NCBI GenBank assembly: GCA_943371425.1
Contig: CALRUR010000014.1
Coordinates: forward strand, 12,505-76,504
Direction of reading: 5' to 3'
Source: CAJBVG01 sp943371425
GTDB lineage: Bacteria > Bacteroidota > Bacteroidia > Sphingobacteriales > Sphingobacteriaceae
DNA: 64,000 nt
The notes under the pieces are model-generated. The model was not told where the DNA came from and did no database searches. It worked only from the letters and a program-made list of their open reading frames with translations. Made by a program: the position numbers and the translations under genes. Shown here in pieces: positions 57,330-64,000 of the stretch (position 1 is its first letter; the number at the start of each line of letters is the position of its first letter).

Positions 57330-59042
57330 ATGGAACCTATTTTACAGGTCGATAAGCTCAGTGTACATTTCAAAAACGATCAAGGTACTACCACTTCAAT
57401 CAAAAACATCTCTTTTAGCATACAGAGGGGTACTATTTGCGGTATAGTAGGCGAGTCTGGTTCCGGCAAATCAGTTACTTCTTTAGCCATTATGCGCCTT
57501 TTAGCGCCTAATGCCATCATAGAAGGGAACATCCTTTTCAGTACAAATAATGAAATTTTATCATTAGAATCCATTTCGGAGGAAAAAATGATTTCATTAA
57601 GAGGTGCAAAAATTGCCATGATTTTCCAAGAGCCCATGACCTCTTTAAATCCTGTACTTAAATGTGGATACCAAGTAATGGAAGTATTACAACAACATTT
57701 ACATTTAAACTACGAAGAAGCTAAAAAACGTACCATAGAACTTTTTGAGGAAGTAAAATTGCCTCGACCAGAGAAAATGGTAGAATCGTACCCACATGAA
57801 TTAAGTGGCGGACAAAAACAACGAGTAATGATTGCCATGGCTTTGAGTTGTAATCCGGATTTATTAATTGCCGACGAACCTACCACTGCGCTTGATGTTA
57901 CTGTACAAAAAAGCATCGTAGAATTATTATTGCAAATAAAAAAAGATCGTAATATGAGTATGATCTTTATTACGCACGATTTAGGTTTAATTGCCGAAAT
58001 AGCCGACGATATAATTGTAATGTACAAAGGGGAGATAAAAGAGAAAGGAACTGTATCACAAATTCTAAATGCTCCCAAAGACCCATATACTAAAGGGCTT
58101 ATTGCGTGTAGGCCTAATTTAAAAAACTCATTAAAAAGATTGCCAACCATGAGCGATTTTATGAATGAGCAGGGGATGAGCATTGAGTTAGATATATCAA
58201 GTTTAAACACAAATGAACAAGATATACTTGCAAGAAGAGAATTTTTGTACGCACAAAAACCAATTGTAGAAGTAAAAAATTTAGAAAAATATTACCCGAT
58301 ACGTAAAGGTATTTTTTCAAAAAGTACTGAGTTTGTAAAGGCAGTAGATGGTATTAATTTAACTTTATACACTGGTGAAACTCTTGGCCTGGTTGGAGAA
58401 TCGGGTTGCGGAAAATCAACTTTAGGAAGATGTATTTTGAGATTGATAGAACCTAGTGCTGGTGAAATTTATTTTGAAGGGCAGGAAATTACTCATTTGA
58501 AAAATGCTGAAATGCGAAAGCTTAGGTCGCAAATGCAAATTATTTTTCAAGATCCATACTCTTCTTTAAACCCACGCTTAACAGTGGGGCAAACATTAAT
58601 GGAACCCATGCAAGTGCATCGTATTTTTGCAAACGATAAAGAGAGAAAAGCAAGAGTGTTAGAAATTTTAAACAGTGTAGGTTTACTGAGCGTACACTTC
58701 GACAGATTTCCTCATGAATTTTCTGGGGGGCAACGCCAACGTATTTGCATAGCAAGAGCATTGGTATTGGAACCAAAGCTTATTATATGCGACGAATCTG
58801 TTTCTGCTTTAGATGTTTCGGTACAAGCGCAAGTACTAAATTTGTTGAGTGATTTAAGAGACCAGTTCGGCTTAACTTATATTTTTATTTCGCATGATTT
58901 ATCGGTAGTGAAACATTTTTCGGATCGCTTAATAGTAATGAATAAAGGGAAAATAGTAGAAGAAGGTTTCCCAGACGAAGTATATGCTCATCCAAAACAA
59001 GCCTATACTAAACAACTGATTGAGGCTATTCCTCAATCGTAA
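57330..59042 (+). CDS. Oligopeptide-type ABC transporter, fused ATP-binding protein
   Basis: This 570-residue protein has two ABC ATPase domains of the DppD/OppD and DppF/OppF types in one chain, as in GsiA/YejF. Domain 1 (about 1-265) has GESGSGKSVT, LSGGQKQRVMIAMAL and ADEPTTALD; domain 2 (about 310-570) has GESGCGKSTLGRCIL, FSGGQRQRICIARAL and CDESVSALD. The unit would power uptake of peptides or other small nutrients with a permease pair and a binding protein. None of those genes is adjacent, so the permeases must be elsewhere. It follows the exonuclease by 20 bases and precedes rnr by 12. Confidence 0.92.
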   Translation: MEPILQVDKLSVHFKNDQGTTTSIKNISFSIQRGTICGIVGESGSGKSVTSLAIMRLLAPNAIIEGNILFSTNNEILSLESISEEKMISLRGAKIAMIFQEPMTSLNPVLKCGYQVMEVLQQHLHLNYEEAKKRTIELFEEVKLPRPEKMVESYPHELSGGQKQRVMIAMALSCNPDLLIADEPTTALDVTVQKSIVELLLQIKKDRNMSMIFITHDLGLIAEIADDIIVMYKGEIKEKGTVSQILNAPKDPYTKGLIACRPNLKNSLKRLPTMSDFMNEQGMSIELDISSLNTNEQDILARREFLYAQKPIVEVKNLEKYYPIRKGIFSKSTEFVKAVDGINLTLYTGETLGLVGESGCGKSTLGRCILRLIEPSAGEIYFEGQEITHLKNAEMRKLRSQMQIIFQDPYSSLNPRLTVGQTLMEPMQVHRIFANDKERKARVLEILNSVGLLSVHFDRFPHEFSGGQRQRICIARALVLEPKLIICDESVSALDVSVQAQVLNLLSDLRDQFGLTYIFISHDLSVVKHFSDRLIVMNKGKIVEEGFPDEVYAHPKQAYTKQLIEAIPQS

Positions 59043-59054
59043 AATTTTAATAAT

Positions 59055-61250
59055 ATGACAAAGAAAAAAAATAATGCCATTAAAAACATACTGAGCAATT
59101 TAGTGCTCGAGGTTTTTATGAAAAATATAACTCAAGCATTTAATTACAAACAGCTTGCCGCAAAATTGAATATTGACGATGAAGAAACAAGGCAAATTGT
59201 AAATGAAATTATAATTGATTTACATCAAAAAGGCCAGGTTGAAGAAATTAGTAAAGGTAAATACCAAGTTAAAGCATTGCAAAACCATGTAGAAGGTACA
59301 ATAGACATGGCACAGAGCGGCTCGGCGTATTTATTAGTGGATGGCATGGACGAAGATATTTTTATTGCCCCACGTAAAATACGTAATGCCTTGCATGGCG
59401 ATAAGGTGAAAGTGTTTGTATATGCCAAACGTAATGGGAAACATTTAGAAGGAGAAGTTTTAGAGATTTTACATCGTGCTAAGACAGAATTTACCGGTGT
59501 AATTCAATTAACACCAAGAGTAGCTTTCTTAATTCCGGATAATAAAAAAATGTTGCATGATATTTTTATCCCTCTCGATTTGTTAAAGGGAGCAAAGGAT
59601 GGAGATAAGGCAGTTGCAAAATTAACTGAGTGGCCAGAGGGTGCTAAAAACCCGATGGGTGAAATTGTGCATGTATTAGGAAAGCAAGGAGAGAACGCTA
59701 CAGAAATGTATGCAGTGCTTGCAGAATATGGCTTTCCATTAGAATTCCCTAAAGCGGTTGAAAAAGAATCGGAGGCCATTTCAGAAAAAATGGATCCTAA
59801 AGAAATTGCAAAACGTAGAGATTTTAGAGATACACTCACCATTACCATTGACCCTGTAGATGCAAAAGATTTTGACGATGCCATTTCATTTAAAAAACTA
59901 GAAGATGGTAATTTTGAAGTTGGGGTACACATTGCCGACGTATCCTACTACGTTCAACCGGGTACAGAGTTAGATAAAGAAGCAGAGAACCGAGGAACTT
60001 CTGTTTACCTAGTAGGTAAAGTAATACCAATGTTGCCCGAAAAACTCTCGAATGAGTTGTGTTCATTACGCCCAAACGAAGATAAGTTTTGCTTTTCTGC
60101 AGTATTTAAAATAGACCTAAAAGGTAATGTGTTAGAAGAATGGTATGGCAGAACTATTATACATTCTAGAAGAAGATATGCTTATGAAGAAGTTTGGGAT
60201 ATTTTACAATCGGGGGTAGGAGATTACAAAGAAGAACTAACCATTTTAAATACCATTGCGCATGCTTTAAGAGCAACGCGATTTAAAAATGGAGCCATTA
60301 ACTTTGAAACTACAGAGGTTAAATTTACACTCGACGAAACTGGTAAACCAATTGGTGTATATGTTAGAGAGCGTAATGATGCGCATAAATTAATTGAAGA
60401 TTTTATGTTGCTTGCGAACAGAAAAGTAGCAGAATTTATTGCCACAAAAGGCAAGAAGAAAAATGCATTAACGTTTGTATACAGAGTACATGATTCACCG
60501 AATGAAGAGGTTTTACAAGGCTTTGCAAAATTCGCAGCGAGGTTTGGTTATAAAGTAAATACAAAAAGCCATAGAGAAATATCAACCTCTTTAAATCAAT
60601 TAATGGCAGATGTAGAAGGTAAAAAGGAACAGAATGTGCTTACACAGTTAGCCATTAGGTCTATGGCAAAAGCAGTGTATACCACTAAAAAAACGAGCCA
60701 TTACGGATTAGCGTTTGATTATTACACTCACTTTACCTCTCCAATTCGTAGGTACCCAGATGTAATGGCGCATAGGTTATTGCAACATTACTTAGATGGC
60801 AAATCAACCGTTGATGCAGAAATTTATGAGAAGATGTGTTTACATAGTTCGCAAATGGAAAAACGTGCTGCTGATGCCGAACGCTTATTTACGAAATACA
60901 AACAAGCGGAATTCCTATCAGAACAAGTTGGCGAAACATTTGTTGGTATAATTTCTGGAGTTACAGAATGGGGAATATATGTGGAGATAGTAGAAAACAA
61001 ATGCGAAGGCATGATTAGGTTGAGAGATATAAACGACGATTTTTATGTGCTAGACCCAGAGAATTATAGCATTGTAGGGCAGAGGTTCAAACGTAAATAT
61101 CAGTTAGGCGACGAGGTAAATATTAAAGTAAAAAAAGTAGAATTAACTAAAAAACAAATCGACTTTGAATTGATTACGAATGAAGAACCGCTGAATTTCC
61201 AGAGGAAAGAAAAATCGACAAAAAGTAGTACATACAAGAAGAGAAGATAA
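59055..61250 (+). CDS. rnr: Ribonuclease R
   Basis: This 731-residue processive 3'-5' exoribonuclease degrades structured RNA. An N-terminal winged-helix segment (about 1-70) is followed by cold-shock domains (about 75-220), the RNB catalytic domain (about 255-580) with TIDPVDAKDFDDAIS carrying the metal-binding Asp residues and EDFMLLANRKVAEF, and a C-terminal S1 domain (about 635-720, FVGIISGVTEWGIYVEI). The C-terminus is a short Lys-rich tail. Length matches Bacteroidota RNase R. The gene is closely packed with the ABC ATPase upstream and the prenyl synthase downstream (4 bases). Confidence 0.96.
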   Translation: MTKKKNNAIKNILSNLVLEVFMKNITQAFNYKQLAAKLNIDDEETRQIVNEIIIDLHQKGQVEEISKGKYQVKALQNHVEGTIDMAQSGSAYLLVDGMDEDIFIAPRKIRNALHGDKVKVFVYAKRNGKHLEGEVLEILHRAKTEFTGVIQLTPRVAFLIPDNKKMLHDIFIPLDLLKGAKDGDKAVAKLTEWPEGAKNPMGEIVHVLGKQGENATEMYAVLAEYGFPLEFPKAVEKESEAISEKMDPKEIAKRRDFRDTLTITIDPVDAKDFDDAISFKKLEDGNFEVGVHIADVSYYVQPGTELDKEAENRGTSVYLVGKVIPMLPEKLSNELCSLRPNEDKFCFSAVFKIDLKGNVLEEWYGRTIIHSRRRYAYEEVWDILQSGVGDYKEELTILNTIAHALRATRFKNGAINFETTEVKFTLDETGKPIGVYVRERNDAHKLIEDFMLLANRKVAEFIATKGKKKNALTFVYRVHDSPNEEVLQGFAKFAARFGYKVNTKSHREISTSLNQLMADVEGKKEQNVLTQLAIRSMAKAVYTTKKTSHYGLAFDYYTHFTSPIRRYPDVMAHRLLQHYLDGKSTVDAEIYEKMCLHSSQMEKRAADAERLFTKYKQAEFLSEQVGETFVGIISGVTEWGIYVEIVENKCEGMIRLRDINDDFYVLDPENYSIVGQRFKRKYQLGDEVNIKVKKVELTKKQIDFELITNEEPLNFQRKEKSTKSSTYKKRR

Positions 61251-61254
61251 TACA

Positions 61255-62229
61255 ATGCAAAAAATTATTGAACTGCAGGAATTAGTAAATAAAAAAATAC
61301 TTAACCATACGTATTCTAAATACCCACAAGAATTGTATGATCCCTTAGACTACATCATGTCTTTAGGAGGTAAGCGCATGAGGCCTGTATTGGTTTTATT
61401 GGCACATCATTTATATTCTGATAATCATGAGGAAGCTTTAGATGCTGCTTTGGCTGTAGAAACTTTCCATAATTTCAGTTTAATACATGATGATATTATG
61501 GATGATGCGCCTATTAGAAGAGGCAAGCCAACGGTACACGAAAAATGGAACCATAACACAGCTATACTTTCTGGAGATGTTATGTTAGTGAAGGCTTACG
61601 AGCTATTAGCTAATTATCCTCCAGAAATATTATCCTCACTTATAAAATTATTCAACAAAACCGCTACCGAAGTTTGCGAAGGACAGCAAATAGATATGAT
61701 GTTTGAGAAGCAAGCAAATGTTACGGAAGAAGAATATCTGAAAATGATAGAGCTAAAAACAGCAGTTCTGTTGGCTTGTAGTTTAGAAATGGGGGCATTA
61801 ATTGCGGGAGCTCCAAAAGTAGAAGCAGAGAGCTTATATGAGTTCGGGAGGCTAATGGGAATTGCATTTCAGTTACAAGACGATTATTTAGATGTTTATG
61901 CTAATCCAGAAAAATTTGGAAAGCAAGTAGGTGGTGACATTATTGCTAATAAAAAAACATTTCTGTGGATTGAAGCACATCGCTTAGCCAATGCCGAGCA
62001 GCTTACTGTATTGAAACATTGGGAAAGTATAAAAGTGTTTAAGGCTGAAGAAAAAGTAGCGGCCATTACGAGTATATATAACGACTTAGGAATACCAAAA
62101 CTTACACAAGAAATAATAAATAATTATGCAAATAAAGCCTTCGAGATCTTAGCAACTATTAGTGCTAACGAGCAAGCGAAGGCTTTATTAGTAAAATTAT
62201 CTGAAGATTTATTGGTTAGAGAAACCTAG
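61255..62229 (+). CDS. Polyprenyl diphosphate synthase
   Basis: This 324-residue trans-isoprenyl diphosphate synthase condenses isopentenyl diphosphate onto allylic diphosphates. The first Asp-rich motif is LIHDDIMDDAPIRRG (DDxxD, about residue 82), the second is FQLQDDYLDVYANP (about 205), and GGKRMRPVL near residue 40 is the IPP-binding site. The size of residues preceding the first motif is consistent with a medium to long chain product for menaquinone side chains or carrier lipid, but product length cannot be read reliably. It follows rnr with 4 bases between and is convergent with the SRPBCC gene. Confidence 0.93.
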   Translation: MQKIIELQELVNKKILNHTYSKYPQELYDPLDYIMSLGGKRMRPVLVLLAHHLYSDNHEEALDAALAVETFHNFSLIHDDIMDDAPIRRGKPTVHEKWNHNTAILSGDVMLVKAYELLANYPPEILSSLIKLFNKTATEVCEGQQIDMMFEKQANVTEEEYLKMIELKTAVLLACSLEMGALIAGAPKVEAESLYEFGRLMGIAFQLQDDYLDVYANPEKFGKQVGGDIIANKKTFLWIEAHRLANAEQLTVLKHWESIKVFKAEEKVAAITSIYNDLGIPKLTQEIINNYANKAFEILATISANEQAKALLVKLSEDLLVRET

Positions 62230-62235
62230 CTAAAT

Positions 62236-63102
62236 TTATTTTTCACAAATTTCTTTTAGTTTAATTAAGGCAAGTGGCCACATTCCTTCGAAATACGATT
62301 TGAATTCTTGGTTAGAATCTAAATCAATACTTAAGTGAGTTTTGCCATTAATATCTCTATAAGTATAGTTTTCTAAACTTCCCGACCAAGAGTTGTTCAA
62401 ATGTTCTTCGCCATTAGAATAGATTCCTAAGTGTTCTATACTTATAAACTCATGTTTTACATTGTCTTTTATTCTACTTACCATGCCACCCTCATTTCCA
62501 GCTTCATCACAACCAATAAATAAAATTTTAGAACCTTTGTCCCAAGAGCCTCTGTAGTAAGAGGAAGCATTAAATACAGAAGTCCATGCACGATAAGTTT
62601 CATCAGCAATCATTGTTTCGTAAACCATTGAAACAGGTTTATCAATAATTATTTCAAAATGTAAGGTTTCTACACGTTGCAATTCTTCTGCGTAATTCTT
62701 AAAATTTGTAAGAATAGCTTGCCAACCCATTTCTTGTAACTCCAAGGTATTTTCCGATTCTGGTTCAAACTCTTCAATTATTTCTGTAGAATTTCCAATC
62801 GATTTAAATTGAACTTTCACCTTTCTATTATCTTCAAGCACATATTCTATAAGCTCATTTTCTATAACATTGGTATAGGTTCCACCAAAATCGAAACTCA
62901 TAGAACCATCACGAGCAGCCATGGTAAATGTAAATTTACCTCCCGTTTTTAAATCGTTTTCTGCCTTTGGTGTATGCCAATCTTCACTAGCATTATTCCA
63001 TTGTGTTATGTGGTTTGGATCCGACCATACACGCCAAACATCGTCGATTGCTACATTTACAATTACTTGAACTGTAATAAAGCCATTATTTAGATTAACC
63101 AT
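62236..63102 (-). CDS. Tandem SRPBCC (AHSA1-like) protein
   Basis: This is a 288-residue cytoplasmic protein, counted from the ATG at 63102, built of two START-like SRPBCC domains. The first (about 1-140) has VNVAIDDVWRVWSDPNHITQWNNASEDW, GGKFTFTMAARDGSMSFDFGG and GWQAILTNFKNYAE; the second (about 148-288) has IDKPVSMVYETMIADETYRAWTSVFNA and a helix at the end. Single-domain relatives bind hydrophobic ligands or act as Hsp90 activators; a tandem form is less usual. It is divergent from a GlxA-type regulator (104-base gap), which may control it. Ligand unknown. Confidence 0.82.
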   Translation of the reverse strand: MVNLNNGFITVQVIVNVAIDDVWRVWSDPNHITQWNNASEDWHTPKAENDLKTGGKFTFTMAARDGSMSFDFGGTYTNVIENELIEYVLEDNRKVKVQFKSIGNSTEIIEEFEPESENTLELQEMGWQAILTNFKNYAEELQRVETLHFEIIIDKPVSMVYETMIADETYRAWTSVFNASSYYRGSWDKGSKILFIGCDEAGNEGGMVSRIKDNVKHEFISIEHLGIYSNGEEHLNNSWSGSLENYTYRDINGKTHLSIDLDSNQEFKSYFEGMWPLALIKLKEICEK

Positions 63103-63206
63103 TCTAATTTTTTCTTTAAATTTATAATTCAAACTTATAAATAAATATAATACGATTTTAGTTGCTTTGCGACAATTAAAGGGATTATAACGACAAATTT
63201 ATACCT
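63103..63206. promoter_or_regulatory. Divergent region between SRPBCC and GlxA-like genes
   Basis: This AT-rich 104-base gap contains one -7-like element on the minus strand, TAAGTTTG (plus coordinates 63130-63137), oriented toward the SRPBCC gene. No clear operator palindrome is seen. Confidence 0.35.
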
Positions 63207-64000
63207 ATGAAGAAAATAGCGATTCTAGCTCTAGAAAATTCAGTTATGCAAGCAATTGCCGATCCGCAATATTGCTTTAGTGCTGTAAATCAATTTTTAA
63301 TTTCTTCTGGTAAAAGTGCTTTGTTTGAAATTGAGTTAGTAGGATTACAAGAGGAAGTAAAATTGAACAATGGGCAATTTATAATTCGTACCGATAAAAC
63401 TTTGGAGCTTAATACAAATTACGACCTAATTATTATTCCCGCAGTATTTGGTGATATTGACCTAGCTTTAAACGCAAACACAAAATTCATCACATGGCTT
63501 CTTAATCAATATAAGCAAGGAGCCGAGCTTGCATCTTTGTGTTTAGGTGCATTTGTATTAGCCTCTACCGGTTTATTAGAAAATAAAAAATGCTCTACAC
63601 ATTGGAATTTCTCAGAGGAGTTTAGAAATAAATTTCCAAATATAAACTTACAATCCGGTGAAATAATTACCGAAGAAAATAGAATATATACGAGTGGAGG
63701 AGCCAATTCTTATTGGAATTTGTTATTGCATTTAGTGGAAAAATACACCAACCGCGACCTTGCAATATTAACTTCGAAGTATTTCGCGATCGATATTGAT
63801 CGAAACAGTCAATCTGTATTTACTTTATTCAAAGGACAAAAAAGTCATCGAGATGAAGAAGTAATAAACATTCAGAATTATATAGAAAACAATGTTTATA
63901 CAAAACTCAATATCGACGATTTAGCATCTAAGGTTTCCTTAAGCAGAAGAAGTTTAGAACGTAGATTTAAAAACAGCACACAAAATTCTATCCTCGAATA
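63207..64000 (+). CDS. GlxA-family (DJ-1/PfpI plus AraC) transcriptional regulator, 3' end missing
   Basis: The frame is open to the window end, giving about 264 residues. The N-terminal half (about 1-170) is a DJ-1/PfpI-like domain: KIAILALENSVMQAIADPQ, DLIIIPAVFGDIDLALN, then SLCLGAFVLASTGLLENKK, with a Cys at the nucleophile-elbow position, and CSTHWNFSEEF. From about residue 225 an AraC-type helix-turn-helix begins (IQNYIENNVYTKLNIDDLA, VSLSRRSLERRFKNST). GlxA-like proteins regulate adjacent genes in response to unknown ligands. The divergent SRPBCC gene is a likely target. The HTH end lies beyond the window. Confidence 0.87.
   Translation, partial: MKKIAILALENSVMQAIADPQYCFSAVNQFLISSGKSALFEIELVGLQEEVKLNNGQFIIRTDKTLELNTNYDLIIIPAVFGDIDLALNANTKFITWLLNQYKQGAELASLCLGAFVLASTGLLENKKCSTHWNFSEEFRNKFPNINLQSGEIITEENRIYTSGGANSYWNLLLHLVEKYTNRDLAILTSKYFAIDIDRNSQSVFTLFKGQKSHRDEEVINIQNYIENNVYTKLNIDDLASKVSLSRRSLERRFKNSTQNSILE

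Overview
The window is a chromosome segment from an AT-rich member of the Bacteroidota; I cannot name the genus. The evidence is type IX secretion cargo (a type A sorting tail on the amidase at 24905-26224, and a CHU/gliding-type C-terminal domain on 42297-43856), a T9SS plug-family protein (49848-51101), several PorT-like outer-membrane barrels, DUF4296 and DUF4197 lipoproteins, futalosine-pathway menaquinone synthesis (mqnC), and TAnnTTTG promoter -7 elements in place of TATAAT. I see no rRNA, tRNA, transposase, integrase, phage gene or CRISPR array. Coding density is high and no gene-free stretch exceeds about 250 bases.

Layout. 1-5.4 kb: the end of a Crp/Fnr regulator, an outer-membrane protein, glutaryl-CoA dehydrogenase, folB, a GlcD-type FAD oxidase, Hsp20 and a barrel protein. 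5.4-9.8 kb: yajQ, a lysine/alanine-rich histone-H1-like protein, and polyphosphate kinase with exopolyphosphatase. 9.8-20 kb: envelope genes (an MCE/MlaD protein and an amidase, divergent from lptD), DUF4197, cinA, a lone 2-oxoacid dehydrogenase E2, a barrel protein and aspartate kinase. 20-27.8 kb: a DUF3298 lipoprotein, a GNAT enzyme, the PLP-homeostasis protein YggS, a DUF4296 lipoprotein, mutS2, a T9SS-exported amidase and succinyl-CoA:3-oxoacid CoA-transferase A/B. 27.9-36.6 kb: a visibly AT-richer glycosylation island with two GT2 enzymes, two related GT-C-like membrane proteins transcribed divergently, two methyltransferases, a HAD-IB phosphatase and a UbiA/DPPR-synthase-like prenyltransferase. 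36.7-47.7 kb: a small bipolar protein, scpB, mqnC, a TlpA-like protein lacking its first active-site Cys, an M16 peptidase pair, a T9SS type B cargo protein, guaB, a LOG-family protein and an acyl-CoA carboxylase beta subunit. 47.9-64 kb: an ABC-F ATPase with the T9SS plug protein, a TPR adenylate cyclase with a secreted tandem-domain protein, topA with a histone-like tail, a PolB-like exonuclease, a fused oligopeptide ABC ATPase, rnr, a polyprenyl synthase, a tandem SRPBCC protein, and a GlxA/AraC regulator cut by the window end.

The most unusual feature is not a gene. At least eleven intergenic spaces hold arrays of 7- or 8-base units with an invariant core and variable positions. They are often arranged as two mirrored arms around a short unique centre. 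The word differs between loci (for example TCGAANNN, TCRTNNNN, CTAANGA, AATTCRT, TAGCTAAT), but the architecture is the same, and the arrays repeatedly run into the stop codons, and once the start codon, of flanking genes. Two genes (418-1035 and 24905-26224) are each bracketed by two related arrays. I regard this repeat family as the best candidate for a poorly described system in the window.
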